Shown here: positions 21,931-32,995 of the stretch, piece after piece | How positions within the stretch are numbered: the first letter of the stretch is position 1 | Layout: every line of letters begins with the position of its first letter | Source: Guillardia theta CCMP2712 | Lineage: Eukaryota; Cryptophyceae; Pyrenomonadales; Geminigeraceae | Length of the DNA stretch: 64,000 nt | Assembly: GCF_000315625.1 (NCBI RefSeq) | Contig: NW_005434664.1 | Location: 208,846-272,845 of the forward strand | Direction: 5' to 3' | The notes under the pieces: model-generated | The model's database searches: none | Seen by the model: only the letters and a program-made list of their open reading frames with translations | What the model was told of the DNA's origin: nothing | Program-made: the position numbers and the translations under genes

Positions 21931-22935
21931 GAGCTGGGTAGGAGGAGCATCCGGTGCTGGGGACGTTCGAGGTGGTACCGATGGAAGACGCTCCGATGGA
22001 TGTTGTCAGGTGAAGGAAGGGGAGGAAAACAATCAGGAAGAGAAGGGGGAGGATGAGAAGAGAAGAGAGAGGAGTGGAGCAGACTATTACGAAGTGGGGA
22101 GAGGGATCACAGATATGAGAAGGATCAGTGGAGGGAGGAGGGAGCTAAAATATTGTATTGGCTTCAGGGGGGAGGAGGGAGGGGGGAGGAGGGGAGAGAA
22201 GAAACAGAGGAGAGGGGAGCGAGGAGCGAGGAGCGAGGAGGAGAAGGAAAAGAGGTGAATCAGATGGCAGGAAGCGAATCTGTGGGGAGATCTCGCGCAT
22301 GCTCTTGCTGCCAGAGGACGGCTTTGAGCTTCTTCAGCTCCGCTCCATCGGTCGCCGTCGCCTGCGCGCGTCTGTCCTTCTTCACAAGCACGGGGACAGC
22401 AGCGGGGAGGAGCTGTGGAGGAAGATGAGGAAGCTGGTTCTTGCTGGAGGATGGGGTGAGAGCTGGTGATGACGAGCAAGGCAGATGATGGACGGCCGGT
22501 ACATTCCCGCAGACAGAAGGCTGAGGTGAGGATGGGAGGAAGGAGGAAAAGGAGAGGGAGGAGGAGAGAATAGGTGGAGGGAAGAAACTTTGGGGCCAGG
22601 AGGCGAGTAGTAGGAGACTGCAGAGCTGAACGAGATCAATAGGTTCACGCTGCTGGATGACGCGGAGGGGAGGCAGCAGGAGGACGAGAACGGCAGGGAA
22701 CTTTTTCTGCTCTGAAAGAGAGCACAACAAAACTTTGAAGGATGTAATGAATTCAGGGAGCAAGGAGAGCAGTGGAGGTCGAGGATCGAAGGGTTGACTC
22801 GTGCTAGGGGAAAGAGGAAGGGAGGGCAGAGTGACTTCAGGAAGAGAGAAGATCAGGGCAGAAGGGGTGGGAGAATGGAAGAGGAGGCAGAGAGAGAGGG
22901 AGGAGGGAGGAGGGAGGATCCGAGTTGAGCGGGCT
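21931..22935. other. Purine-rich spacer between convergent genes
   Basis: Long AG-rich stretches (GGAGGAGGGA-like) keep several frames open on both strands without protein-like composition. No recognisable exon is seen. It lies between the ends of the plus-strand His/Gly gene and the minus-strand membrane gene. Confidence 0.5.
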
Positions 22936-24761
22936 TCAGCAGCCATCAGGGATGACTGAGCAGTCGATACCGTGCGAGCCCTGGAGGAGGAGAGCGTAAG
23001 GGCGAGAGCGGCTGCTGGTTGTGGAGGAGATTTACCTTGAGCTCATGAGCAGGGGGCGTCAAAGCGCCTGTCACTCTGTTCCTCTTGGTCTTATACATGG
23101 TGATCTGCACGTGGATATCAGAAGCGAGGAGGGAGCATGTAGGAAAGAAGGGAGGGCAGAAGAGAGGAAGGAGGAAGAACGACAGAGGGAGGAGGGCAGG
23201 GGAGAAGAGAGGAAGGAGGAAGAACGACAGAGGAAGGAGGGGAGGGGAGAAGAGAGGAGGAAACGTGGGGGAAGGGGGGGGGGAGGCGAGAGAAGCGATT
23301 GGGGTGCACTAGAATGAGGAGGAGAAACTTTCCTGTCGCTTCATCAGCAGATCGACGTTGTTCCTAGCGGCGATGACCTGGAAGGAGAACGACGAATGAG
23401 ACACACGACGCATCGCATGTGAAGATTAGTCAGGAAGAAGAAGATGATGAGAGGGAGAGAGGAAGAAAAGATTCGATTCAGAGGAGCGAGGGAGGACAGA
23501 GGGAAGGTGGAAGAAATTCTGAGGAGATACGGAGGAAGCAACAAGTACAAAGCAGGGAGGAGGCCACAAGTGAAGCACAGAGGAGGCGGCTGTTACCTGA
23601 ATGCATTTCCTCCTTGTTCCTCGAGGGATTGGAGTAGGAGAGCCGTGCTTGTCTAGGATGGTGTGGCCAGTTTGCGAGCAGAAGTCTGCGAGAGGTTCAG
23701 GTGAGAAGGGAGGGGCAAGAGGAGAGGTAGAGCAGGACAAGAGCTCAGATGTGGGCCAGGGTAGAGGACAGAAGGAGGAGGCAGTCGGCGAATGAGGTCG
23801 AAGGTGGACAACAGAGGGCTACAGATCAAGTCTAGCAGCAGCAGCAGCAGCAGCAGCAGGAAGGTGAATGAACATGATGAAGATGACGGTGATGACCGTG
23901 AAGGGGAGGAGGAGGGTCGGGAGGGAGTACAACACAACTCACCGTCATACAACTTCGAGTCCATGTTCAGATCTCGATGGTACTTGACTCCTGTTGGAAA
24001 CTTCAAATCTTCCACTCATCGTCCTGCCCCCCTCCCCCCTCCCCCTCCCTCCCTCCCTCCCTCCCTCCCCTCCCCTCCCTCCCTCCCTCAGACTTTACCG
24101 ACAGCACGCATCAAGTGTTCCACACAGTCTCTCAGCTGCCTCCCACTCAAGTCTCTCCCGGCACCTGAAGGGCAGCCGTCAACCCTCCCTCAAGGCAGCT
24201 CTCTCTCTCACAGAATTCCCATGGTGTTCTTGTGTAGTTGGCATTCCGATCCCATTCTCGTGAGAGATCGTTGACGAGAATCCATGCCGTATGCTTCTCG
24301 ACCGGCTCCTGGACGCTCAGGGACTTTCTCCCTTCCCTCATCGCGCTGCTCCGACTTTCACTGGCCCTCCTCTCCTCCTCGCTGGCGAGCTTGAGCTCGT
24401 GGAGGTATTGGTTCAATTTGGATGTTCCCCGCCGAATATTCACGTCCCTCTGAGCACGAGGCCTTGATTGCGATTGCAGGAGATGGAGTAGAGCCTCTCC
24501 CTTGTTGCCTGTCAGCATAGCCCATTCTTCGATCATCTTGGGATTCGATTTGTACAGCTGCTGTACGTCCTTGAGAGCTGAGCCCATCAATGCCCCATCC
24601 CCTTGCAGCATCACACGCTTGCCGGTTGAGGACGTATCCTCTACTAGGGCGTCTTTAGCCACCAACATCAGGGCAGCAACAAACATGAAAGCACTTGCTA
24701 TTGACAACCCTGATCGAATACGAGCAGTTCCCGAGCGAAACCTCACATGCGAACAGAGCAT
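22936..24761 (-). CDS. Single-pass (type II-like) membrane protein of unknown function
   Basis: The first exon encodes MLCSHVRFRSG and then a signal-anchor helix (LSIASAFMFVAALMLVA), followed by a lumenal-type region with helical charged segments and WILVNDLSREWDRNANYTR. Further exons fit by phase: LRDCVEHLMRAV (near 24140-24105), FPTGVKYHRDLNMDSKLYD (near 24005-23945), TGHTILDKHGSPTPIPRGTR (near 23697-23610), VIAARNN (near 23380), TMYKTKRNRVTG (near 23100-23035) and GSHGIDCSVIPDGC ending at 22936. A longer reading frame also starts at 24920. The topology resembles Golgi enzymes, but I recognise no catalytic motif. The donor after VIAARNN is uncertain. Confidence 0.55.
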
Positions 24762-24920
24762 GGCGGAGGGTGTGTTGTTTTGGCGAGACTCACAGCATTC
24801 TATGCCTTGTTGTTGATGTTCAGCAGCAGAGACTGTCGCGCTACTGCATTCAATGTCTGCAGTGTCTTCGCGTACAACGAGCGGGTGATCGTTGTTTTCG
24901 TTCCAGGGCATCTCGCACAC

Positions 24921-25717
24921 AAAAACCTGACGAGTCTCACGAGAACAAGGGGAGATAACGAGGAAGAGACAAGTCAGATGTTATGCAACAAGACAAGTCA
25001 GATCTTGTCCTCTTCCCCCAACCTTGACCTTCTCCACCCCTACTGCGCTGCCATCGCCCGCCGCTATCTTCCCAAAATATGTCAACGGTTATTTTTTGTA
25101 ACCGTATCATTCGTTTGACGTTACAAATCTACTTGAGGACGTTACATTTATCGTAGCGGTGCTAATTTGGGCATGGCAAGCGATGCGGGAAGCAGGATGC
25201 AGGAGGAGGAGGGAGGTGGGGGGAGAGAGACGGCCAAGGAGGAGGATAGAGGCAGATAGATAGAGGAGAAGCATAGAGATAGATAGATAGTGATAGACGT
25301 ACACATCGATTATGACAGAATGCAAAATGCAAAAAACAGAGAGACAGATTAACAAGGGAAACTGAAGTTGGGATACCGCAGCGACAGGAAGACGAAGAAC
25401 ATGGAGGAAGGCATTGGCGATTTTAGCTAGATTTAGAGGCGTCGTCGAAGGAGTGAAGTATCTTGTTCTGATTGCACTGGCTCAAATGACTGCCGTGACT
25501 CTTCAACCTGGATTTGTTCAGAAGGGAGAGAGGAAGTTTGTTGGATCATATGAATAGACAGATGAATGGCAGGAGATAGAGCAAAGTCACTTGCGATCAA
25601 AAACCAATCTAGGCGTTGAAGGGGTAGTACCGATGAAAGATCCGTATGATTGCTATTATGCGCAATGTGCCTTCCTGAGATGGAAAAATCTACGGGATCA
25701 TCCTGTATTTTCAGAAA
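24921..25717. other. Intergenic
   Basis: No gene is seen. It contains short GATA runs (25250-25295: AGATAGATAGA) and one GGGGTAG motif near 25620. The palindromic region begins just to the right. Confidence 0.5.
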
Positions 25718-25931
25718 TCAACACACTTCTAGCCGTGGGAAGCACTCCTGACAATTAGCCCCTCTTCTCGAAGATTTTCTTTTAGCTGCAAGCACTGAGA
25801 TCGTCCTCTGACGCTGCTGCAGGCTTAACATGTTCACGGACTTGTGCTTCTTCTCAATCGACAAGCACTTGGGCATCAACTGTGAGCAAGACTTGTTGTA
25901 TCGTCTGTTTGCATGATGTGGTGTTGCGCAG

Positions 25932-26186
25932 ATGCTGATGGGGGCATCAATCTTTCTGGACATAACGGCTATGTCCGGGATTGCACCAGTCTCGGGCCAG
26001 ACGTTCCACCTGAAGCTGGTCTGTCCCCTTGTCATGCAGCTGAGCGCACTGAACGCGTTTGCAGGAGCAATGACCCTCTTGCCTCTCTCTGGCGTGAAGA
26101 CAGCGAAAGGGAAGGGCAAGGCTGCCAAGGGCGCTAAGGCGGCAGCCAAGAGTGGGCCAACATCGTTCTACGCTGGGATGCAGTGA
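25932..26186 (+). CDS. Small hydrophobic protein with Lys/Ala-rich tail, copy 1
   Basis: 84 codons from ATG 25932, with an acceptor-like GCGCAG directly in front, so this may be a last exon. An upstream ATG (25830) opens MFTDLCFFSIDKHLGIN and could be exon 1, but the phase does not join cleanly. The first 50 residues are hydrophobic (SGIAPVSGQTFHLKLVCPLV, ALNAFAGAMTLLPLSGV) and the tail is basic (KTAKGKGKAAKGAKAAAKSG). An inverted copy lies at 32741-32995. The function is unknown. Confidence 0.4.
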   Translation: MLMGASIFLDITAMSGIAPVSGQTFHLKLVCPLVMQLSALNAFAGAMTLLPLSGVKTAKGKGKAAKGAKAAAKSGPTSFYAGMQ

Positions 26187-26659
26187 AGGGCGAGCATGAA
26201 GAAGGGTGTGTTTGTTAGATAGCTTGAATATTGTTTGTATGAAGTGTTGTGTTGTGCGATGCGGGGTGCGCTGGATTAGACGATAAGTGGAAGCATCGTC
26301 GGACTCTGCTGCAAAACCAGTCGCACTGCATACTTGACATCCCATGTGGCGATGACATATCGGGATGCTCAATCCAGTCCGTGAGATGCACCTGCCACAC
26401 TCTTTCGACCTCTTGAGCACAAGCAACAGCAAGCAGGGAAACATATCCGTGCGACGATGTCAGCCCACCAGTTAAGATGTACGATCGACTTGATGTCACA
26501 AGTCCGATCTCAGGCCGTCAGGCATCGCACTCAACACGAAGGGACAAGGATTGTCGATCAATGGTGTATCGGTCACGGGCGAATGTCACACTCAGTCAAC
26601 GATGTCTTGCCTGTATTGTACTAGACTGAGTAAGCTCTCTCAGCATAAGACCGTCATGC

Positions 26660-26765
26660 GTTGATGCTGAGCTACCAAGCTTCCGCTGCAGTCGTCACAT
26701 CTTGAAACGATCCTCCAGCCATACAGCACCACTTCCTCCTCATCGGCCTTCCTCGCTCCTCCCCG
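26660..26765 (-). pseudogene. 3' fragment of a 120-aa family member (subfamily 1)
   Basis: The minus strand matches the divergent tail of the copy at 31917-32255 (GGSFQDVTTAAEAW). It is truncated at about 26765, where it joins a plus-strand fragment of subfamily 2. Only the last 30 or so codons remain. Confidence 0.7.
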
Positions 26766-26873
26766 GGCTCAAGAAGGGACGACAGGGGAGGACGAGCGCG
26801 AGCTGGCGGATCAACACTATGTTTGCGGAGTCCTTCGAGGACAACGTGACGGCGGGGGCACTGGAGTGGTAAG
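26766..26873 (+). pseudogene. 3' fragment of a 120-aa family member (subfamily 2)
   Basis: The plus strand encodes GLKKGRQGRTSASWRI and then MFAESFEDNVTAGALEW with a TAA. It is the C-terminal third of the subfamily 2 protein at 31315-31662, with one extra Asn codon. There is no N-terminal part and no start. Confidence 0.75.
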
Positions 26874-26973
26874 AGCGAGCGGGGCTGGGTAGGAGCTGAG
26901 GAGGCGATATCATCCGAGAATGGAGGATGCGTAGAATACTGTAAATAATAAACCCATCGTACAGAGAAAACTA

Positions 26974-27724
26974 GTGTTAAACTTTAAGGCAGTTCAGCGT
27001 AGTAATGCATAGTTTTTCATCAGGACGTTGACGAGCCTGACCTTTGCGGACGATGTCAGCAATTGTTTCAAGCATCACGTCGACAGTCGGAGTGGTAACT
27101 TTGTGCTGATTCAAGACGACTTGGTTCAAGTGACGCAGATCACAACAAAGCGATAACTGTTGGGATTAGTCGGGGAGCGTGGATCACTTGGACGTCGAGA
27201 AAACAAGACCCGAAAACCAAATTCGCTCTCGAGCATGGACGAGATTGTTGCTTGAAGTTCGCCCTCGAGGTGAAGGCCGGGCTTGAGATGTAAGCTGGAG
27301 ATCAGTCGGCAGATCGTCGACCAAGACGTCAGCAAATCCCGCACACAGGTCCTTAGCAAGTTGAGCAGGAATGGTCGAGAGTGGCTGGGCTGGATCCGGG
27401 AGGCATGAGCGTCGGTAAGAGAAACTGTTGTCACTGACAGAACTGATTCCTTGAAGGGCACCTGGTGCTCCAGGCAGGCTGAGCGGCGGGGATCCACGGG
27501 CACCAGACGAGTCGACGAGCACCTCGAGTCGCTATCCACGAGTAGCGCAACTATCCACGATGGCCAGTGCGACAGTGTCAAGCCTCCTCGACTCTCCTGA
27601 TTGGCCTCGTATGATTTTTAACTTAACTTTGAGTAAACACTACCGAATGAAAGGAGTTGCTGATCCATCTGCTGATCCATCCTCGGATGCACGCCTAGCT
27701 AGCAGTGGCGATCTGGCTAGTCAA
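26974..27724. other. Non-matching part of the left arm
   Basis: No supported gene; 112-151-codon minus-strand frames here have no family signature. At 27612-27637 is the dispersed motif TGATTTTTAACTTAACTTTG. Confidence 0.45.
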
Positions 27725-28189
27725 TGATTCTGATGAGTGATACTTTTAGTCAACTGTTTGACGGTATTCGGGGACTCACGAGTTTTACTACATACAGGGT
27801 TGACCACCTCGAATCGTGACGTGACTCTGATACCAGCACCCTCTTCGTAAGATCTTTCAAGGCTAGACTGCACTCGAAGGGGGGGATTCGTCGAAACTGA
27901 TCTCAACCCAGCCATCATGAGACGCTGAAAGGAAAGCACCTCTATCAAACGATGAGGTCTACCCGGCCAGTCGCCTCAAACGTGACACACAGCCCCGTAA
28001 CTTGGGATAGACTTTACTCCCTTCCACGAAACGTCACGTTCCGCCTTGGCCCGCAGATCTCAACCCAGCCATTACGAGCCAATGAGAGAAAAGCAGCTCT
28101 AACAAACGGTGAGGTCTACCCGGCCACACTCGCTCTCCCGACGTGCTGCTGCCTGGCCTTACAGGCGATCGACCGACTGGTATCGTGAC

Positions 28190-28270
28190 TCTCGTAGCTG
28201 TTGGCCGAACCGCCGTGACATTAGGCCCCCGCATCTCCTCGTTTATAATACCTTTTACATGCATGTTCCT
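28190..28270 (+). promoter_or_regulatory. Conserved TATA-like upstream module of the 120-aa family
   Basis: The sequence around GTTTATAATACCTTTTACAT (from 28241) lies about 100 bp before the ORF of copy A. It is repeated with the same spacing, inverted, at about 30056-30080 (copy B) and 34838-34862 (copy E). It is an A/T island in GC-rich flanks. A promoter role is an inference. Confidence 0.4.
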
Positions 28271-28352
28271 CCGCCCCCTTGCATCGTAGAGCCTTCATAT
28301 CAGACCCCTACGCTCCTGCTCCGACAGCAGCAGCCCCCCGCACCGCTGACCC

Positions 28353-28718
28353 ATGCCCTGCTCCGTCTCCCTCGTCGACCTCTCCCTCTCCCGCGCCCTC
28401 CCTCCCTCTCGTCCCCGCCCTTCCCTCAAGCTCTCTCCCGCTCAGCAGGCCTTCGTCGACGCCCACAGGCCCTCGGGCAGCCGGATGGAGGAGGAGCTGC
28501 CGGCGGGGGCAGTGAGAGTGAAGTCGGGAGGGGAGGGGGTGATGGCGGGAGTGATGGAGGCGAGGAGGCGAGGCGTGCGGGTATCAGCGGAGGACATCGG
28601 GGAGGAGCGAGGAGGGCCGATGGAAGGGAGGAGGCTTATGCTGGCAAGCAAGAAGAGCTTGGGGGCAAGGGGGTCGTTCAAGGATGTGACGGAGGCAGCG
28701 GGGGCGTGGAGGACCTGA
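28353..28718 (+). CDS. 120-aa accessory family, subfamily 1, copy A
   Basis: 121 codons with no intron. Layout: SVSLVDLSLSR; a Pro/Arg-rich linker; LSPAQQAFVDAHRPSG; GAVRVKSGGEGVMAGVMEAR; a charged helix (VSAEDIGEERGGP); and a tail SFKDVTEAAGAW. The same frame is kept in the diverged subfamily 2 with conservative changes (LSPSQQAYLDAH, VRVESEGKELM, SFEDVTAGALE). This argues that this frame, rather than the longer overlapping 220-codon frame, is the protein. No known domain is recognised, and there is no signal peptide or membrane helix. It may be a small cytosolic or nuclear protein. Confidence 0.55.
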   Translation: MPCSVSLVDLSLSRALPPSRPRPSLKLSPAQQAFVDAHRPSGSRMEEELPAGAVRVKSGGEGVMAGVMEARRRGVRVSAEDIGEERGGPMEGRRLMLASKKSLGARGSFKDVTEAAGAWRT

Positions 28719-29609
28719 AGCAGAATGAACTCAGGAGATTCAATAGGTGTATGTGTATAAGCGGGGAGTAAAATGGGTTTCTAGGAATAAACGATGATAT
28801 AGGAATTGTTTCCCGCATTATATTGTTTGATGGCTGCTGAAGTGAAAATGTTAATGTGGGTTTTCATGTCTAAAAGTACAGACTACCATTGCTGCGATTC
28901 TTTGATATGGACGGAAGTTTGCTTTGTCGCCACATTACATCACACTGAGTGAGTGGCTTTGCATTCTCGTATGTACTCATTGCACCATATGAGAACATGA
29001 TGCGTTTTCAGAGCACAAATCCTTCATCTGCACATTAGTCTGTCATTCGTGTTTCCACATGATGTTATGAGTTTGAAATCACTACGACATGCCCTAATTG
29101 ATATTTTGATGAACAATTGCTATGATCTTATTCTGGTCTAACCTCGTCTTGACGAGTCAACAAGCTCCCCACAATCGCATTCTGTGCATCTTTACATGCT
29201 TCGCAAGCCCGAGGGCTTGTTGGCGTCGACGAAGGCCTGCTGAGCGGGAGAGAGATCGAGACTCGCGCCGATTCGCCGGTAAGCTGCATGAAATTCTCCG
29301 CATTCTAAGAGCTCATCAGCTCCGTTTTCCTCGCTCCCCGACTCTTCAACTGCCACGCATGCTGCCACTGCCATCCTATTGCTACCTTGAGAGCGTTCTC
29401 TTCCTCATCTCTCCCGACCGAGGCTCCTCTCCCTCCAGCCCCTACCTGCTCCTGGCAAGCTGCTTTACAAACCAAGTACGGTTGATCGCTCTATGGTTGT
29501 TTATTCCTTCAAGCCCTATATACTCGCCCCCCATTCGCAAACACACAAATACACCTATTGTACATCCCGCTCGCCTTGTCTCCCTGACTCGCCTGGCATT
29601 TGCCTCGCC
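28719..29609. other. Central spacer of the palindrome
   Basis: Unique AT-rich DNA (28760-29160) is followed by a short inverted fragment of the family (29202-29275, encoding AQQAFVDANKPSG on the minus strand). After it comes sequence that also occurs near 34290-34390. No intact gene is seen. Confidence 0.5.
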
Positions 29610-29969
29610 TCAGCTCATCCACGCCCCCGCTGCCTCCGTCACATCCTTGAACGACCCCCGTGATCGCTTCCCGCTCCCAACCATGAGCCTCCTCCCTTCC
29701 ATCGGCCCTCCTCGCTCCTCCCCGATGTCCTCCGCTGATACCCGCACGCCTCGCCTCCTCGCCTCCATCACTCCCGCCATCACCCCCTCCCCTCCCGACT
29801 TCATTCTCACTGCCCCCGCCGGCAGCTCCTCCTCCATCCGGCTGCCCGAGGGCCTGTGGGCGTCGACGAAGGCCTGCTGAGCGGGAGAGAGCTTGAGGGA
29901 AGGGCGGGGACGAGAGGGAGGGAGGGCGCGGGAGAGGGAGAGGTCGACGAGGGAGACGGAGCAGGGCAT
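29610..29969 (-). CDS. 120-aa accessory family, subfamily 1, copy B
   Basis: 119 codons. Nearly the same as copy A up to GGPMEGRRLM, then VGSGKRSRGSFKDVTEAAGA in place of ASKKSLGARGS, and the ending AWMS. It has the same upstream module as copy A in inverted position. Confidence 0.55.
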   Translation of the reverse strand: MPCSVSLVDLSLSRALPPSRPRPSLKLSPAQQAFVDAHRPSGSRMEEELPAGAVRMKSGGEGVMAGVMEARRRGVRVSAEDIGEERGGPMEGRRLMVGSGKRSRGSFKDVTEAAGAWMS

Positions 29970-30679
29970 GGGTCAGCGGTGCGGGGGGCTGCTGCTGTCG
30001 GAGCAGGAGCGTAGGGGTCTGATATGAAGGCTCTGCGATGCAAGGGGGCGGAGGAACTATGCATGTAAAAGGTATTATAAACGAGGAGATGCGGGGGCCT
30101 AATGTCACGGCGGTTCGGCCAACAGCTACGAGAGTCACGATACCAGTCGGTCGATCGCCTGTAAGGCCAGGCAGCAGCACGTCGGGAGAGCGAGTGTGGC
30201 CGGGTAGACCTCACCGTTTGGTAGCGTTGCTTTCCTTTAAGTGTCTCGTAATGGCTGGGTTGAGATCTGCAGGCCAAGGCGGAACGTGACGTTTCGTGGA
30301 AGGGAGTAAAGTCTGTCCCAAGTTACGGGGCTGTGTGTCACGTTTGAGGCGACTGGCCGGGTAGACTTTACCGTTTGGTAGAGTTGCTTTCCTTTCAGTG
30401 TCTCATGATGGCTGGGTTGAGATCTGCAGGCCAAGGCGGAACGTGCCGTTTGAAGTTTCGACGAATCGAGTGCACTCTAGAAAGATCTTACGAAGAGGTC
30501 GCTGGTATCAGAGTCACGGTTCGAGGTGGTCAACCCTGTATGTAGTAAAACTCGCAGTGAGTCCCCGACTCCAAGGGGTCGGCTCGCTGCTTGAGACCGT
30601 CAAACAGTTGACTAAAAGTATCACTCATCCGAGGCATTGGCTAGCCTGACTGGTGTCTTCCTTGACCAGAACAATCTTG

Positions 30680-31210
30680 CCGTCATCGACTTGCTTGGGC
30701 TTATTCTGATGACAAAACAGATCAGCTGGGCCTTCATTCGTGAACGGATCAGCTACTTCTGCATTCGAGGATAGATCAGCTACTCCTTCATGCGGTGTGA
30801 CAGCCCCCGAAGCTTTTCGGGTTTCAGGCGACTAGAGCGAATTCTCAAGGCACCTCCGCTGGATCACACATAAAGGTGTAGAGTAGACATGTCGAGCTTA
30901 CTAGATCAGGGTGGCATACAACATGAGCAGAGAACAGACCCTCCTAGCTGAAGAGGCTGATCCTTATATAAGCTAAGGGAAGGACTAGGGGTACTGCTCC
31001 CTGACGCACGAGCACACTTGCCTCGTGCGAGCTCTTGCCTCTGGCAAGCTTCTGCTGCACCTCTTACCAAGAATGAGGAAACCACCCGTACCAGCGAGTC
31101 TCGCCGTGCTAGGGCTCTGATACGGTGATAGATAAGCTACTCCTTCACTCGTGGATACATCAGGTACTTGCTCATTCGGTGATCGATCAGCTTCTTCTTC
31201 ACTCGTGGAA
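30680..31210. repeat. Imperfect short direct repeats (GATCAGCTACTTC...CATTCG type)
   Basis: Units of about 27 bp resembling GGATAGATCAGCTACTCCTT followed by CATTCG occur about three times at 30720-30800 and three times at 31125-31205. Between them is unique sequence. No gene is supported. Confidence 0.5.
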
Positions 31211-31314
31211 AGTTGGGCTGCTCTGTACGATGGGTTTATTATTTACAGTATTCTACGCATCCTCCATTCTCGGATGATATCGCCTCCTCAGCTCCTACCC
31301 AGCCCCGCTCGCTC

Positions 31315-31662
31315 TTACCACTCCAGTGCCCCCGCCGTCACGTCCTCGAAGGACTCCGCAAACACAGTGTTGATCTGCCAGCTCGCGCTCGTCCTCCCCT
31401 GTCGTCCCTCCTTGAGCCCTGCTGCTACCTTCCTCGCCTCCATCACTCCCCGCATCAGCTCCTTCCCCTCCGACTCCACCCTCACAGCTCTCCCTGCTGG
31501 CTGCCTCGCCTCCTCCGCACACGGCGATGAGGGCGCGTGAGCATCGAGGTATGCCTGCTGGGAGGGGGAGAGCCTGAAGCAGGGGCGGGAGGGGCGACAG
31601 GGAGGGGAGGGGGGAGAGGGAGGGAGGTCGACGATGGTGATGGCGAGGACGAAGGGAGGCAT
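31315..31662 (-). CDS. 120-aa accessory family, subfamily 2, copy F
   Basis: 115 codons. VLAITIVDLPPSPPSPP, FRLSPSQQAYLDAHAPSS, AVRVESEGKELMRGVMEARK and FAESFEDVTAGALEW align over their full length with subfamily 1. It differs at about half of the positions, and the changes are mostly conservative. Confidence 0.55.
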   Translation of the reverse strand: MPPFVLAITIVDLPPSPPSPPCRPSRPCFRLSPSQQAYLDAHAPSSPCAEEARQPAGRAVRVESEGKELMRGVMEARKVAAGLKEGRQGRTSASWQINTVFAESFEDVTAGALEW

Positions 31663-31916
31663 GCCTGCTGCTGAGGGAGCTGTGGGTGCGGAGGAGAGGC
31701 TGGAAGCTGCGGATCAAGGGAGTGGTGGGGCGGGGCAAGCCTCCGTAAGGGGTTTGAAAGACGCGACTGCTCTTGCGAGGGTCAAGAGAAGATAGAAGCC
31801 CGCCTCAGACCTTGAAGAGATCTAGAAGTTTCTTTAAAGGGTCGGAGACGTGTGGACGTAAGCAAGGCATCTTGTAACAAGGTTCTCTTTCCACCGCATC
31901 GCGAGGACGCAGACCC

Positions 31917-32255
31917 ATGCCCTGCTCCGTCTCCCTCGTCGACCTCTCCCTCTCCCGCGCCCTCCCTCCCTCTCGTCCCCGCCCTTCCCTCAAGCTCTCT
32001 CCCGCTCAGCAGGCCTTCGTCGACGCCCACAGGCCCTCGGGCAGCCGGATGGAGGAGGAGCTGCCGGCGGGGGCAGTGAGAGTGAAGTCGGGAGGGGAGG
32101 GGGTGATGGCGGGAGTGATGGAGGCGAGGAGGCGAGGCGTGCGGGTATCAGCGGAGGACATCAGGGAGGAGCGAGGAGGGCCGATGAGGAGGAAGTGGTG
32201 CTGTATGGCTGGAGGATCGTTTCAAGATGTGACGACTGCAGCGGAAGCTTGGTAG
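31917..32255 (+). CDS. 120-aa accessory family, subfamily 1, copy C (divergent tail)
   Basis: 112 codons. Identical to copy A over the first 85 or so residues, then diverged: RRKWCCMAGGSFQDVTTAAE before the final AW. It lacks the usual TATA-like upstream module; its 5' flank (31745-31905) is different, so its expression is doubtful. Confidence 0.5.
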   Translation: MPCSVSLVDLSLSRALPPSRPRPSLKLSPAQQAFVDAHRPSGSRMEEELPAGAVRVKSGGEGVMAGVMEARRRGVRVSAEDIREERGGPMRRKWCCMAGGSFQDVTTAAEAW

Positions 32256-32740
32256 CTCAGCATCAACGCATGACGGTCTTATGCTGAGAGAGCTTACTCA
32301 GTCTAGTACAATACAGGCAAGACATCGTGGACTGAGTGTGACATTCGCTCGTGACCGATACACCATTGATCGACAATCCTTGTCCCTTATGACGTGTTGA
32401 GTGCGATGCCTGATGACCTGAGATCGGACTTGTGACATCAAGTCGATCGCACATCTTAACTGGTGGGCTGACATCGTCGCACGGATATGTTTCCCTGCTT
32501 GCTGTTGCTTGTGCTCAAGAGGTCGAAAGAGTGTGGCAGGTGCATCTCACGGACTGGATTGAACATCCCGATATGTCATCGCCACATGGGATGTCAAGTA
32601 TGCAGTGCGACTGGTTTTGCAGCAGAGTCCGACGATTCCCCTTATCGTCTCCTCCTGCGCACCCGCATCGCACAACACAACACTTCATACAAACAATATT
32701 CAAGCTATCTAACAAACACACCCTTCTTCATGCTCGCCCT

Positions 32741-32995
32741 TCACTGCATCCCAGCGTAGAACGATGTTGGCCCACTCTTGGCTGCCGCCTTAGCGCCCTT
32801 GGCAGCCTTGCCCTTCCCTTTCGCTGTCTTCACGCCAGAAAGAGGCAAGAGGGTCATTGCTCCTGCAAACGCGTTCAGTGCGCTCAGCTGCATGACAAGG
32901 GGACAGACCAGCTTCAGGTGGAACGTCTGGCCCGAGACTGGTGCAATCCCGGACATAGCCGTTATGTCCAGAAAGATTGATGCCCCCGTCAGCAT
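32741..32995 (-). CDS. Small hydrophobic protein with Lys/Ala-rich tail, copy 2
   Basis: Inverted copy of the ORF at 25932-26186 with one clear change near the start (MLTGAS for MLMGAS). Similarity ends at about 33030, so the putative upstream exon of copy 1 is missing here. It may be a truncated, non-functional copy. Confidence 0.35.
   Translation of the reverse strand: MLTGASIFLDITAMSGIAPVSGQTFHLKLVCPLVMQLSALNAFAGAMTLLPLSGVKTAKGKGKAAKGAKAAAKSGPTSFYAGMQ

Larger units (their letters stand above)
25900..28720. repeat. Left arm of a large imperfect palindrome
   Basis: Three blocks are inverted copies of blocks to the right: 25900-26765 matches the reverse complement of about 32190-33030; 26766-26970 matches 31210-31420; 27725-28720 matches 29610-30640. 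Within the third block, an element of about 155 bp that includes ATCTCAACCCAGCCAT and GGTCTACCCGGCCA occurs twice in tandem (around 27900 and 28055). The blocks between are diverged or unrelated. Coordinates are by eye. Confidence 0.75.

Noticed and set aside
29509-30180. 223-codon minus-strand frame overlapping copy B (and the similar frames at 28109 and 34181)
   Set aside because: It is longer than the 120-aa frame but rich in Gly/Arg/Pro, and it is not the frame with conservative changes between the two subfamilies.
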